DNA from: Ruegeria atlantica
GTDB taxonomy: Bacteria > Pseudomonadota > Alphaproteobacteria > Rhodobacterales > Rhodobacteraceae
Assembly: GCF_013033965.1 (NCBI RefSeq)
Contig: NZ_WQFE01000001.1
Span: 620,001 to 684,000 of the forward strand
Direction of reading: 5' to 3'
DNA: 64,000 nucleotides
The notes under the pieces were generated by a model. The model saw nothing but the letters and a program-made list of their open reading frames with translations. It had not been told where the DNA came from and made no database searches. Shown piece by piece: positions 34,924 through 44,500 of this stretch. Position 1 is the first letter of the stretch, and each line of letters begins with the position of its first letter. Both the position numbers and the translations under genes were made by a program.

Positions 34924-36360
34924 ATGTATCTCGGGATCGATATCGGAACATCAGCGGTCAAACTTGTCTGTGCAGATAGCGATCGGATTCTTGCTACATC
35001 CTCGATGAACTTAGCCGCGTCCTCTCCACAGCTCGGCTGGTCCGAGCAGCATCCGGATCAGTGGTGGCAGGCGACACGCGAAGCATTGCTTCACCTTGCA
35101 GGGCACATCACGCTGTCCGAGGTGAAGGCGATAGGATTGTCCGGCCAGATGCACGGCGCTGTACTATTGGACCGCGATCGGCACCCTATCCGCCCCGCGA
35201 TCCTGTGGAATGACAGCCGAGCAACGCATGAGTGCGATGTACTTCGCATGGCCCAACCGCAGATCGGGCAAATCGCGGGCGCCCTCCCTTTACCGGGCTT
35301 TACCGCTCCCAAGATTGCATGGCTAAAGCGGCATGAACCCGACGGCTATGCCCGAGTAGCCCATATTCTCTTGCCGAAAGACTATATCGGCTTGTGTCTG
35401 CACGGAGAACTGGCAACCGATACGTCGGATGCTGCCGGAACAATGTGGCTGGATCAGACCACGCGCAACTGGCACGCCGGAATTGCCGAGGCTACAGCTG
35501 TTTCGCCCGACTGGCTGCCGCGGGTTTTTGACGGCCACAATGTTGTTGGGGCGGTGACAGCGCAAGCTGCGGCTGAAACCGGGCTGAAACCCGGTGTGCC
35601 CGTTGCCGCCGGCGGCGGAGATGCCGCAACCGGTGCTGTGTCTCTGGGGGCGACTGAACCGGGGCGAGGGTTCATCTCTCTGGGGACGTCTGGGCAACTG
35701 TTCGCAGCGGATCGGACGTACAGGCCCAATCCTGAACGCTACGTACATGCGTATGCGCACACACTGCCGGGCCGATGGTATCAAATGGCCGCAATGCTGA
35801 ACGGTGCGCGACCCATTTCATGGATCGGTGGACAACTGGGATTGTCCGCTGCCGAAGTTGTTGCGCTTGCTGAAACGGTCAGCGGCGATCGTATTCCGAT
35901 TTTCCTGCCTTACCTGACGGGTGAGCGCAGCCCCCACGGGGACCCGCATATTCGCGCGTGCTTCTTTGGGCTTGAGGATTCGACAACGCGCGCTGATATC
36001 TGTCGTTCGGTTGTTGAAGCCATCGCCTTTTGCTTTGCTGACGCCGCGCAGAGTTTCGGCGACACCATCGACAATTTGTCAGAGCTGGCTGTCATCGGAG
36101 GTGGCAGCCGATCCGATCTGTTGTTGGGGTTGATCTCGACTGTCACCGGCAAACACATAGTTCGCTCTAGCAGCGCAGATTCCGGCCCCGCCTACGGCGC
36201 GGCGCGGCTGGCGGCCTGTGGGATTGGTGCGTTATCTGTTTCCGATCTTGCGGTCCAGCCTTCAACAACGGATCGTTTCGAGCCTGCTGATCCAGGGGCA
36301 CTATCCGAGCGACTGAGCCGCTTTCGCAAGCTCTACAGCGCGGTGAGCGCGGTCGATTGA
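34924..36360 (+). CDS. xylB: Xylulokinase
   Basis: A 478-residue FGGY carbohydrate kinase: phosphate-1 motif DIGTSAVKLV at the N terminus, LSGQMHGAVLLD with the catalytic aspartate region, RPAILWNDSRA, and the C-terminal GGGSRSDLLLGLIS adenosine motif. The QMHG motif is typical of xylulokinases. AAGGAG lies six bases before ATG 34924. It would phosphorylate xylulose (from arabitol/xylitol oxidation) or related keto sugars formed by MtlK and SmoS. Position next to the smo genes matches known Rhodobacter polyol clusters. Confidence 0.93.
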   Translation: MYLGIDIGTSAVKLVCADSDRILATSSMNLAASSPQLGWSEQHPDQWWQATREALLHLAGHITLSEVKAIGLSGQMHGAVLLDRDRHPIRPAILWNDSRATHECDVLRMAQPQIGQIAGALPLPGFTAPKIAWLKRHEPDGYARVAHILLPKDYIGLCLHGELATDTSDAAGTMWLDQTTRNWHAGIAEATAVSPDWLPRVFDGHNVVGAVTAQAAAETGLKPGVPVAAGGGDAATGAVSLGATEPGRGFISLGTSGQLFAADRTYRPNPERYVHAYAHTLPGRWYQMAAMLNGARPISWIGGQLGLSAAEVVALAETVSGDRIPIFLPYLTGERSPHGDPHIRACFFGLEDSTTRADICRSVVEAIAFCFADAAQSFGDTIDNLSELAVIGGGSRSDLLLGLISTVTGKHIVRSSSADSGPAYGAARLAACGIGALSVSDLAVQPSTTDRFEPADPGALSERLSRFRKLYSAVSAVD

Positions 36361-36424
36361 ACCCCGACTAGTCTGATTCCGTCACCAGTTCTCGCCTATC
36401 GGATTGGCAGTCCGCCTCCTCCGA

Positions 36425-37120
36425 TCAAACCCTTGCCTTTTCGAACGCAGCCCAGGCTGTCTCGAAGGCTTCGAAATCAAAGTTTGGTTGGCGGGCTGCG
36501 TCCAATACAATGTGTTCTGTCGACAAGAGCTTTTGGATTGCGGTCTCCAATTGATCAACAACATCGCCGGGCACAACCAAAGCACCATGACGGTCGGCAT
36601 GGATCAAATCGCCTGGATTAACCACCATACCAAAAACTGAAACCGGGGTATCAATTTCGCGGACATGGACAAAACCGTGGCTTGGGCCGATGGAACCGGC
36701 GACAACCGGAAATCCCTCGGGCAAGTCGCCAAGATCTCGCATGACGCCATTGGTTACCACTCCGGAAATACCGAACCCCTTGTGAACGGATGTATTGATT
36801 TCGCCCCAATAGGCGCCGATGCAATCCGGATAATCCACATCCTCAATCACAACGACCGACGGACCCGGTGCCTCGGCCATGTATTTGTAGTAAGACATGC
36901 GTCGGGCCTTGATAACGTCGGGCGGCTCGGACGGCGGATTGACCGCAGCGATCTTGGCTGTCCGGGCATAACCCACAATCGCGGGTTCCTCTGGCGCTGA
37001 ACACAGCATGGTTCCGCGCGTGAAATCATCAAACCCGCGTTTGCCTTGCGCCACTTCAATGGCATTGCAGACAGTGGGTGTATCAACCTTACGAAGCAGA
37101 GACAAAAGGGATGGCGTCAT
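36425..37120 (-). CDS. RraA-like / oxaloacetate-aldolase family protein
   Basis: The 231-residue protein belongs to the RraA-like family that includes 4-hydroxy-4-methyl-2-oxoglutarate/4-carboxy-4-hydroxy-2-oxoadipate aldolases. Typical segments are DTPTVCNAIE at the start, AYWGEINTSVHKGFGISGVV with the NGVMRDLGDL loop that carries the metal/pyruvate-binding Arg-Asp, and the ADRHGALVVP segment. It would cleave a hydroxy-keto acid to pyruvate or oxaloacetate. It is the last gene of the 15-gene operon, overlapping the hydrolase gene upstream by four bases, which suits a final ring- or chain-cleavage step. Confidence 0.88.
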   Translation of the reverse strand: MTPSLLSLLRKVDTPTVCNAIEVAQGKRGFDDFTRGTMLCSAPEEPAIVGYARTAKIAAVNPPSEPPDVIKARRMSYYKYMAEAPGPSVVVIEDVDYPDCIGAYWGEINTSVHKGFGISGVVTNGVMRDLGDLPEGFPVVAGSIGPSHGFVHVREIDTPVSVFGMVVNPGDLIHADRHGALVVPGDVVDQLETAIQKLLSTEHIVLDAARQPNFDFEAFETAWAAFEKARV

Positions 37121-37812
37121 GTGTCCTCCAACCAGCGGATCAATGCCGCTGTAGTTTTTTGGGGTTGTTCCAAAGTCGGCAGATGCCCTGCGCCATCAAT
37201 GATCTCCAGCGCGCTGTTTGGCAGCAGATCGTGCATTAGCTGGTGACGCTCAACGGGGCAAAGCCTGTCTTCTCGACCGCACAGAACCAGAGCCTTTCCG
37301 GTAAATGCCTTCAGGGTATTGGTTTGATCCGGGCGGTCCATCAGCGCTTGCGACTGAAGTAAGAAAACATCCGGGCCCAAGTCGGTGGCCATTGCCATGC
37401 ACAGATCCAGGATAGCGCCCTGATTGGGTCCGTCTGCCAGATAACTGGGCTTCATCTCGTCCCGCATTACAGACCTCAGCTTACCCTCGCGGACGGCCGC
37501 CATTTGGGGCGCACGACGGGCTTTTACCTCTGGCATTTCAGCCCGTGGGTTTGTGTCGAGCAAGGCTAGCTGCGAGACACGTTCCGGGGCCTGGCGCAAA
37601 ACCTCCATTGCCACGATACCTCCCATCGACAACCCGGCCAGAGCGAACTCGTGTGGTGCATTTTTCAGAAGGTCATCTGCCATGGCCTGCACGCTGTCGT
37701 GTACGGAAAGCGGGAAAGTCATCACCGGCCTACTCCCCGACAAGGCATTGATCTGCGGGCCAAAGAGGCGGGCATCACACATCATGCCGGGCAAGAAGAT
37801 CAGAGGTGTCAT
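37117..37812 (-). CDS. Alpha/beta-fold hydrolase
   Basis: A 231-residue serine hydrolase with the oxyanion start LIFLPGMMCDARLF, the nucleophile elbow GLSMGG (ALAGLSMGGIVAMEVLRQA) and the final histidine in GAGHLPTLEQP. These are the complete catalytic elements of a small esterase, lactonase or enol-lactone hydrolase. It overlaps genes on both sides by four bases, between the MetE-like enzyme and the RraA-like aldolase. A lactone or ester opened during degradation would be a natural substrate; this is inferred. Confidence 0.9.
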   Translation of the reverse strand: MTPLIFLPGMMCDARLFGPQINALSGSRPVMTFPLSVHDSVQAMADDLLKNAPHEFALAGLSMGGIVAMEVLRQAPERVSQLALLDTNPRAEMPEVKARRAPQMAAVREGKLRSVMRDEMKPSYLADGPNQGAILDLCMAMATDLGPDVFLLQSQALMDRPDQTNTLKAFTGKALVLCGREDRLCPVERHQLMHDLLPNSALEIIDGAGHLPTLEQPQKTTAALIRWLEDT

Positions 37813-38933
37813 GCCGAGGCCAACTTTGCCCCTTCAGACAACGTCGACAACTTGGCGTATGCGATCTGCGGGTCAACAGCGCCAAAGCCCGCAAAGGTAC
37901 CAAAACCGCAATCACTGCCTGCTATCACCCGATCCGCGCCGACGATTCCTGAAAAACGCTCGATCCGCTGTGCAACGAGTTCGGGATGTTCGACGAAATT
38001 CGTGGTGGTGTCGACAACGCCAGGCACCAGAATTTTATCGTCTGGAATCTCGGCCTTGCGGTCTCGGAACACTGTCCACTCGTGGGCGTGGCGCGGGTTG
38101 GAAGTCTCGAACAGGACATACCGTGATTTGGTCGCCATAAGGGTATTAAAAACCTTGTCCATTGCGATGTCACAGCAATGCGGACCTTCGTAGTTACCCC
38201 AACAGATATGCACCCGCACGCGATCCTGTGGGACGTTCTGAAGCGCGTGGTTCAGGGCCTCGACATGCATATCAGCAATTTTGACGAACTCGTCGTCCGT
38301 GAGGTCGGTGAACAGCATATGGCGCGACAAGGCCAGATCCGGGCAATCCAGTTGCAGGTCCAATCCAGCGGCCACAATGGTTTCGTATTCCTCTTTCATG
38401 GCGTCTGCCAAAGCTGCCAGATAAGCCTCACGCGTGGGATAGAAATCATTCTGCAGAAACAATGAGATCACGCCCGGTGAGGCTGCATTCATGAAACCGC
38501 GTTCGGCCCCGTTCTGTGTCATCGCCGCCTTGAGGTTGACGATGTCCTTTTCCAATTCCCCCTGCCCTTTCGAACGCACCTCGCCGGTGCACATGGGGCG
38601 TGCATATTGTGGTGTGCCGCCGTCATTGGCCAGACGTTGCAGGAAACCCGGAAACATCTTCAGGTCCGCTGGTGCGTTACGAGGACTGTCACCAGAAAAA
38701 CCGGTGTAGCGATCCTTGACGTATGTTGCATACGAGATCTTGGATGTCTCTCCGTCACTGACAATATCGATACCCGCTTCAACTTGTTTACGCACTGTCT
38801 CGGCCACGGCGGCGGCCATGCAGGCATCAAAGGCACCTGAATCGTAGGGTTCGCTGTTTTCACGGGCGAAGATGAAGTCCACGACGTCCTGTGTTCGGGG
38901 CAGAGACCCAACATGTGTGGTTTTTATGGTCAT
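37809..38933 (-). CDS. MetE-like (cobalamin-independent) zinc methyl/thiol transferase
   Basis: A 374-residue protein of the MetE C-terminal/UROD-like TIM-barrel family, lacking the N-terminal MetE half. The zinc ligands of MetE can be matched: His and Cys in RVHICWGNY, Glu in LFETSNPRHAHE and Cys in IAGSDCGFGTFAG. The barrel starts TTHVGSLPRT. Related proteins include methionine synthases and epoxyalkane:coenzyme M transferase. Placed in a catabolic operon next to a SAM methyltransferase, it more likely removes or transfers a group from the substrate than makes methionine. It overlaps the hydrolase gene by four bases. Confidence 0.88.
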   Translation of the reverse strand: MTIKTTHVGSLPRTQDVVDFIFARENSEPYDSGAFDACMAAAVAETVRKQVEAGIDIVSDGETSKISYATYVKDRYTGFSGDSPRNAPADLKMFPGFLQRLANDGGTPQYARPMCTGEVRSKGQGELEKDIVNLKAAMTQNGAERGFMNAASPGVISLFLQNDFYPTREAYLAALADAMKEEYETIVAAGLDLQLDCPDLALSRHMLFTDLTDDEFVKIADMHVEALNHALQNVPQDRVRVHICWGNYEGPHCCDIAMDKVFNTLMATKSRYVLFETSNPRHAHEWTVFRDRKAEIPDDKILVPGVVDTTTNFVEHPELVAQRIERFSGIVGADRVIAGSDCGFGTFAGFGAVDPQIAYAKLSTLSEGAKLASA

Positions 38934-38943
38934 TAGGATCTCC

Positions 38944-39546
38944 CTACAGCTTTCGCGCCATCAGCACGGTATGGCTTTGTGTCTCTGGGTCTTCGGCCAA
39001 AAACCCGGTCAGTTGCAGCCCGTTCTCTTCAAGGCACACGGCGTATCCGGCCGGGGACAGCGAGGCATGATAGACATGCTCTGATCCCACTGTGCCGCTC
39101 ACCTCACTGGCGCGCGGGCCCACAGTCAGCATAAGCATCCCACCTGTATCCAGATGACGTGCCATGCGGGTGATACAGGCCTTTTGCTCATCTGCCGTCA
39201 GATGAAAAAAGCTGTTCCACGCGATGATGCCTTCGAACTGCTGACCCAGCTCGAAATCCCGCATGTCAGCGTGCCGCCAGTCCCCGTCTGGCCAACGGTC
39301 CCTGGCAATGGCCAGCATCGCCTCAGAAAAATCCACCCCCGTGACAACAAATCCTTCGGCCATGAACCAACGCGCAATCGGATCACCGGTGCCACAGCCC
39401 AAATCCAACACGTGATCGCCCGGGTTGAGGCTGGCCGTGAAGCGCGCCAGCCAGCGCGCCTCGAACAGGGCCTTAGAGCGGCGCTTGTCATACTCCGTGG
39501 CTTGCCGCTCATAAACGGCGTGTGTGTCGTTGGGATCAGCGTTCAT
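38944..39546 (-). CDS. Class I SAM-dependent methyltransferase
   Basis: This 200-residue protein has the Rossmann SAM-binding motif VLDLGCGTGDPIARW near residue 47, VTGVDFSEAMLAIAR, and the motif IV region GIIAWNSFFHLT. The acceptor is not evident. It overlaps the bicupin gene by four bases and lies 10 bases before the MetE-like gene, so methyl chemistry and the degradation pathway are expressed together. Confidence 0.9.
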   Translation of the reverse strand: MNADPNDTHAVYERQATEYDKRRSKALFEARWLARFTASLNPGDHVLDLGCGTGDPIARWFMAEGFVVTGVDFSEAMLAIARDRWPDGDWRHADMRDFELGQQFEGIIAWNSFFHLTADEQKACITRMARHLDTGGMLMLTVGPRASEVSGTVGSEHVYHASLSPAGYAVCLEENGLQLTGFLAEDPETQSHTVLMARKL

Positions 39547-40502
39547 CCTGTCCAGGTTACTCCTGCCGGGTCATCGGTTGCGGTAATCCGGTACAAGCCC
39601 GCCCACCCTGTCATCGAGGGTTGAACGCTATAGGATTCACCCGGCAAAACCAAAGCGGTGTCACCAACCGACAATGTGGTTTCATAATCGTTGACGGAGA
39701 TACGCCAATGGCCACTTGCAGGCATTAAGACCACTGGTTTGTCGGCAGTTTTGACCTCGGTCTCACAAGACCCTCGGCTCAGGAAGTCAACTTCGAACCC
39801 GGGTTTGTCCTTGATCAACCCATTCTCACCGATCACCTGTGTGGGTTTGTTGGCCGACAGCGCCATCAGATCCCAATAACGGGCAACATATTTGCCGACG
39901 ACATCCTCAACCGGAACCTCGGGGTAGGCTTTCAGTTGCTCTTCGGTCAACAATGGCATCGGGCGCACATTGTGCGGCAACTCCTGACCTTTTTTGCGAT
40001 CATAAAGAACGCCGTTATCGCCTAGCATCAGACCATGCGCCTGCGCGTCTTCGATAACCTGAGGTGCCCATGTGACGCCGCCACCGGCGTCGTCCCCGCC
40101 CAGGATCGCCATAATCATCCCATAGTCCTGGCCGACATTCTCGAACCCACGGAAAATGCCGGTGGGGATGTTGAAGATATCACCTTCTTCGGCGATGAAC
40201 TCGCCTGCCGTGCCATAGCGGCCCCAGAAAAACCGCCAGCGCCCCTTGGCGACAAAAAAGACCTCGGCCGTCGTGTGGCTGTGCAGCGAGTTTCGGCATT
40301 TCGGCGGCTGGCCAGCAGCACCAATGTTGAATCCGATCTTGTCCGTGATGTGAACGTGTTGATCGGGCGATTCCGACACGCCCCCGCCGATGATCGTAAA
40401 GTTCTCTTTCTGATCGCTGCCTGGTGTGTGTGCGTCGATAAAGGCCGTTTTACAGGGCTTCAACTCGCCATATCGGACGATGCGTTGTTGAATGGTGCTC
40501 AT
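39543..40502 (-). CDS. Bicupin protein
   Basis: The 319-residue protein has two cupin barrels. The first carries a typical metal site (CRNSLHSHTTAEVFFVAKGR with H-x-H and E), and the GDIFNIPTGIFRGFEN second motif. The second, C-terminal barrel (VVLMPASGHWRISVND, GDTALVLPGESYSV) lacks obvious ligands. Bicupins of this style include dioxygenases and sugar isomerases. AAGGAG precedes ATG 40502. It opens the second half of the operon after a 152-base gap. Confidence 0.85.
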   Translation of the reverse strand: MSTIQQRIVRYGELKPCKTAFIDAHTPGSDQKENFTIIGGGVSESPDQHVHITDKIGFNIGAAGQPPKCRNSLHSHTTAEVFFVAKGRWRFFWGRYGTAGEFIAEEGDIFNIPTGIFRGFENVGQDYGMIMAILGGDDAGGGVTWAPQVIEDAQAHGLMLGDNGVLYDRKKGQELPHNVRPMPLLTEEQLKAYPEVPVEDVVGKYVARYWDLMALSANKPTQVIGENGLIKDKPGFEVDFLSRGSCETEVKTADKPVVLMPASGHWRISVNDYETTLSVGDTALVLPGESYSVQPSMTGWAGLYRITATDDPAGVTWTG

Positions 40503-40654
40503 GAACTTGTCTCCTTGGATCTGTGGGAATGATGGGATCAGTCCCCACCCCCTGGAGGTCGGTTGTTCAGACGCCGCGCACGCAACGACGCACGATGCGC
40601 GTGAAATCGCCTTGCCACACGACTGGCATTGAGAGATGAAATCCGCTCAGGCAC

Positions 40655-41644
40655 TTAGCTTTCCCCGCCCTGCAGCAGGATCTGTTTCCAGACCGAGGTT
40701 TCATCAAACAACGTGTATTCCCGCCGCAGGCCCGGCTGACCGCTGATCACCGCTCCAAACTCAGCATGGCTGATCCCCAAAACATAGACCTGTGCTCCGG
40801 TCGGGGCGCCAAAAACACCCCATCCGTCATGCTTGCCCCACAAACTCCAGCGAAGTGCAGCGCGTGGCGGCATACTCGGATCTTCCCGCCCAATCTGATG
40901 TTCGATCCTGAATTCTGCATTGGGGAAACTGGCGCGTAACCCCATCCAGAAACGATCGACCGCATCCCAGCCGTGACCAGTAACCCCGCCTACGTATTCC
41001 GACTGAACAGCGCGGTCATATTCCGCTTCGACTGCGCCCAAATCAGCATTCATGATCCGGGTCAGAATGTCGGCATAGCGCTGTCCCCATTCATTGTCAT
41101 TACCACGGCCTTTATACGGCCCGGGTTGATCATTTTCCGGAGTCAGGGGGCGGATGCAGTTATCCGGACCGCCTTCGCGCGCAATCAGGTCAGCAGCATA
41201 CTCCCTGGGTTCCCAGCCCATCTGCCGCACAATCGCGCCCTGATCCCGGATCAACCATTCGTCGTTGATCTGGTTGTTAATGGCGTGACAGTCGGCCAGA
41301 ATCCGGTAACGCAGCTTGGTCCCGGTCGGTTTGCCATAAACGCCCTCGGCCAGATGCGTCGCGGTTGATAGGATCCGATGAGAGCTCAGCATCCCATCTT
41401 CCGGTGTTCCAGACCAGATCACATCCTCGCCCAGCAACTGCCGATCCGGAAACTCGGCCAGCGTTGCCATGGTCGCGCCGATTACATTCTGATTGCCCAG
41501 AACCACCGACCCGGGTGAACGCACGGCGATATCTTTGCTGTAATAGTCGTGCAGTGTGGCGATGCCGCGATCTTCCCAAATCTCTTTGGTGATACCGATA
41601 ATATAGTCGGGAAAATCCCGGAACTTCGGGTCGAAGCCTTTCAT
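40655..41644 (-). CDS. Double NTF2/SnoaL-like protein A
   Basis: A 329-residue protein made of two NTF2-like (SnoaL/ester cyclase) halves. The first half has HDYYSKDIAVRSPGSVVLGN and DVIWSGTPEDGMLSSHRI; the second has YADILTRIMNADLGAVEAEY and GHGWDAVDRFWMGLRASFP. SnoaL-fold proteins include aldol cyclases, lactone/ester cyclases, isomerases and epoxide hydrolases. Its start overlaps the LacI stop as ATGA. It is the most divergent of the four SnoaL-like proteins in this regulon. No specific reaction can be given. Confidence 0.85.
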   Translation of the reverse strand: MKGFDPKFRDFPDYIIGITKEIWEDRGIATLHDYYSKDIAVRSPGSVVLGNQNVIGATMATLAEFPDRQLLGEDVIWSGTPEDGMLSSHRILSTATHLAEGVYGKPTGTKLRYRILADCHAINNQINDEWLIRDQGAIVRQMGWEPREYAADLIAREGGPDNCIRPLTPENDQPGPYKGRGNDNEWGQRYADILTRIMNADLGAVEAEYDRAVQSEYVGGVTGHGWDAVDRFWMGLRASFPNAEFRIEHQIGREDPSMPPRAALRWSLWGKHDGWGVFGAPTGAQVYVLGISHAEFGAVISGQPGLRREYTLFDETSVWKQILLQGGES

Positions 41645-42684
41645 GTGTTCGTCCTTTGCGGCGTCCAGCCTTTGGGCAGCCGGGCCGACGTGCGCACGAT
41701 CAGTGGCCCATCAATCGCGACCTTGCGCGCTGCGGCAGCTGCCGGGTTTTCTATGTGGTTCAGCAACGCGTCAACGGTTTCGGCAACCATCAGGTTGGCC
41801 CGCTGACGAATGGTGGTGAGGTTATAGGCAAGCCAGCCCGCCTGCGGGACATCGTCATATCCGACTACGGATACATCCTCGGGTATACGCATGCCCAGCT
41901 CGAAGCGAATGACGTCCATGACAGCCAGCGCCATGTGATCATTGGCGACGAACACCGCGTCAGGTCGTTTTTCCGGTTCAACATCAAACATGCGGCGTGC
42001 CGCCAGACGCGCGTCTTCGGTCAGGAATTCACCTATTTCATACGCGTACAAATCCTGACCCGCATCACTGAGTGCGGCGCGAAACCCAGCCTCGCGGTCT
42101 CGCTGGGTTGAGGCACCCTGCCAACCGGCAATGTAGGCGATGCGACGGTGGCCTGCGGCAATGAAGAACTCGGCAACCTTGCGACCGCCGACGTAATTGT
42201 CGGACGTCACCGAGGTGATCCCATCGATATCCTGGCTGCGGTTGAACAACACCACCGGCACGCCCGCCTGCTGGCATCGAGTCGCTATATCCGACGACAT
42301 CGCGACCGAGGCCAGAATGACACCATCCACCTGATAATCGAGAATTTCTTCCATCACGTCGTCAATGTTTCCAGCGGTTCTGGAGGCCATGAAGATCAGG
42401 ACGTGATAGCCCTGCTCCTGCAGCTCATTCGACAGCTTCTCAAGCGCTTCGGGGTAGAAATAGTTGTCCAGGTAGGCAACGACCAGACCGATGATGCGGC
42501 TTTTGCCCGACACCATCGCGCGCGCCAGAACATTGGGGCGATAACCAAGCTTTGTCGCGGCCTTGCGCACCTTTTCTTCAGTCTTTTTGCTGACCGAGGC
42601 ACCCGGCGTGAAGACACGGCTCACCGCAGATTGGCTGACCCCGGCAAGCTGGGCGACCTGAAGGGAAGTTACTTTCTCAGCCAT
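41641..42684 (-). CDS. LacI-family regulator inside the 15-gene operon
   Basis: The 347-residue regulator has a LacI helix-turn-helix (LQVAQLAGVSQSAVSRVFTP), hinge (NVLARAMVSGKSR) and sugar-binding-type effector domain (IIGLVVAYLDNYFYPEALEK). It is translationally coupled on both sides (TGATG with the SDR stop, ATGA with the SnoaL-like gene), so it is part of the operon it most likely controls. Its probable targets are the two palindromes at 51097 and 51151 between the ABC operon and the divergent SnoaL-lactonase genes. A sugar-like inducer is expected. Confidence 0.92.
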   Translation of the reverse strand: MAEKVTSLQVAQLAGVSQSAVSRVFTPGASVSKKTEEKVRKAATKLGYRPNVLARAMVSGKSRIIGLVVAYLDNYFYPEALEKLSNELQEQGYHVLIFMASRTAGNIDDVMEEILDYQVDGVILASVAMSSDIATRCQQAGVPVVLFNRSQDIDGITSVTSDNYVGGRKVAEFFIAAGHRRIAYIAGWQGASTQRDREAGFRAALSDAGQDLYAYEIGEFLTEDARLAARRMFDVEPEKRPDAVFVANDHMALAVMDVIRFELGMRIPEDVSVVGYDDVPQAGWLAYNLTTIRQRANLMVAETVDALLNHIENPAAAAARKVAIDGPLIVRTSARLPKGWTPQRTNT

Positions 42685-43448
42685 CAGTCCGCCGTCCAAC
42701 CTCCGTCAATCAGCATCGACGTACCGGTGACCAGTGCCGAGGCGTCCGAGGCGAGGTAGCGCACAGCGCCCATGATGTCCTCGACCTCACCAACGCGATC
42801 CAGCTTGATCTTCTCCATGATCCACGCGGAGCGTTCGGGGTTGTCGAAAGTGGATTGGGTCAACGGCGTTCGAATGAAGGTCGGGCAGACCGTGTTGATC
42901 CGAATGCCCTGTTTACCCCATTCGATGGCCATGGATTTGACCATACCTTCGAGCCCATGCTTGGTTGCACAATAAAGCGCCCTGTCGACACCGCCCACAT
43001 GGCCCATTTGACTGGAGATATGAATTATGGACCCCGGCTTGCCAGCATCGATCAAGGCACGCGCAGCGTAGGCGGAAAGGAAGTAGGCGGAACGCAAATT
43101 GACGCCTGTAACGACATCGAAGTCTTCGGGTGTCGTTTCAATTGCGGGGCTATGACGTGCGATTCCGGCCGAATTCACAACGACCTCGAAGTTTTGCGTT
43201 TCGAAAAGCTGTTTCAGCTTTCCCAGATCGCCCTGGTCCAGCACAAGCGCCTCGGCTGACCAGCCCTGCCCCTGCAAAGCAGCCACCGTATCATTCAACC
43301 GGTCCTCGCCTCTGGCGGCGCAGACGACATGCGCGCCTGCTTCGGCCAAAGCCACTGCACAGCCCTGCCCGATACCCGAAGAGGCTCCGGTCACAAGGGC
43401 GGTTTTTCCGCTCAGGGAAAATGAAGGGGTGCGCGGCAATTCGGTCAT
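42684..43448 (-). CDS. SDR-family oxidoreductase
   Basis: A 254-residue short-chain dehydrogenase with TGASSGIGQGCAVA, NSAG, the catalytic Ser-Tyr-Lys set (IIHISSQMGHVGG, YCATKHG) and the PG-type MTSSMLIDGGWTAD end. It would oxidise or reduce a hydroxyl of the imported substrate or an intermediate; sugar 1-dehydrogenases that feed COG3618-type lactonases are commonly SDRs. It shares TGATG overlaps with both neighbours. Confidence 0.92.
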   Translation of the reverse strand: MTELPRTPSFSLSGKTALVTGASSGIGQGCAVALAEAGAHVVCAARGEDRLNDTVAALQGQGWSAEALVLDQGDLGKLKQLFETQNFEVVVNSAGIARHSPAIETTPEDFDVVTGVNLRSAYFLSAYAARALIDAGKPGSIIHISSQMGHVGGVDRALYCATKHGLEGMVKSMAIEWGKQGIRINTVCPTFIRTPLTQSTFDNPERSAWIMEKIKLDRVGEVEDIMGAVRYLASDASALVTGTSMLIDGGWTAD

Positions 43449-44500
43449 CAGCTCATTCCATCCGGTATTTCAATGCGGCCCAGGTTGCGGGCTTTATTGA
43501 ATTCCCGCAGACGGGCAAAGACGTCAACGCCAAGCTGGCGGTAGGCGTCCAGAAGATCGACCAATACCCAGTTTTCTCGGATACGGCCATTCTCCAAACG
43601 CCAGAAATCGAGGCTGCGCATGGTGATCTTCTTGCCCGCAGGCGCGATGCCCATCCAACCGTCATCTGTAACGGTTTGGATCATGTTGGGCCAACCGGTC
43701 ACAGCCGCGTATTCCCCGTCACCAAAGAAATGATAGGTGATGTCGTCTACATATTTCCCGCGATCCGGCATACCGTTGAGAAACGGGATCTGATGCCAAT
43801 TGCGAAAGCCCGCAATACCACGTCCGGTGCCAATGCCCGAAGGACCGTACCAGTTCATACGCGGGTGCCAGAACCGTTCCATCTCCATCACCTCGGGGCC
43901 ACCTTCGGATGGGTGCTTTTTCAGATGATCGAGCATGTCGATGATGTGCTGACACGTCTGTTTGCCCTTAGTTTCATCATAAGGACCAGGGACAAACCCG
44001 TCCTGAGTGGCAGGTCCGGGGATGTGCCATTCACGGCCCAGGCTTGGTGCCATCGGCCAGGCGTTCGCCTGCATCATAACTTCGGGAATGTCCCATAGCG
44101 CCTGCATCTCGACAATCTTTCCGTTTTCAAAACGATAGAATTCATGAAATCGCATCGTGACCTGATGACCCGTCGGCGGGATGTCCATCCACGAGCCGGT
44201 GAAGGTACCGGTGTAGTACCCACCGCAGCCGACCCAATCAGAACCGAATTCATCCGATCCGGACATGACGATGTAGTCGCGGCGTTCCAGATCGGGCCAG
44301 GCAGCCAGCAAGTCCTTGTAGGCACAGTCGTAGAAAGCGTCGCTGCCGACGCTGTCACCAAAAGGATGACACAGGTGAAAAACGGCATCGGGCACCGTCA
44401 CCTCGGCCAGCGACTGGCGCACGCCAACTTCGGAAAAATCATACATCGCGGCCCTGAGCAGAGCGATCAGGGCCTTGTGCTGTGTATGCCTGTCACTCAT
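43448..44500 (-). CDS. Double NTF2/SnoaL-like protein B
   Basis: A 350-residue protein with two SnoaL-like halves. Segments such as [20 protein letters not shown] and [19 protein letters not shown] are the same strand pair in each half, showing internal duplication. The C-terminal [20 protein letters not shown] recurs in proteins C and D of this regulon ([40 protein letters not shown]). The [14 protein letters not shown] segment matches MIWWGPEGIGA in protein D. It overlaps the HisD-like gene by four bases and the SDR gene by one. Confidence 0.88.
   Translation of the reverse strand: MSDRHTQHKALIALLRAAMYDFSEVGVRQSLAEVTVPDAVFHLCHPFGDSVGSDAFYDCAYKDLLAAWPDLERRDYIVMSGSDEFGSDWVGCGGYYTGTFTGSWMDIPPTGHQVTMRFHEFYRFENGKIVEMQALWDIPEVMMQANAWPMAPSLGREWHIPGPATQDGFVPGPYDETKGKQTCQHIIDMLDHLKKHPSEGGPEVMEMERFWHPRMNWYGPSGIGTGRGIAGFRNWHQIPFLNGMPDRGKYVDDITYHFFGDGEYAAVTGWPNMIQTVTDDGWMGIAPAGKKITMRSLDFWRLENGRIRENWVLVDLLDAYRQLGVDVFARLREFNKARNLGRIEIPDGMS

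Noticed and set aside
40567..40629. A 20-codon minus-strand frame in the gap before the bicupin gene
   Set aside because: It has no Shine-Dalgarno and no recognisable sequence; a leader peptide cannot be excluded but is not supported.
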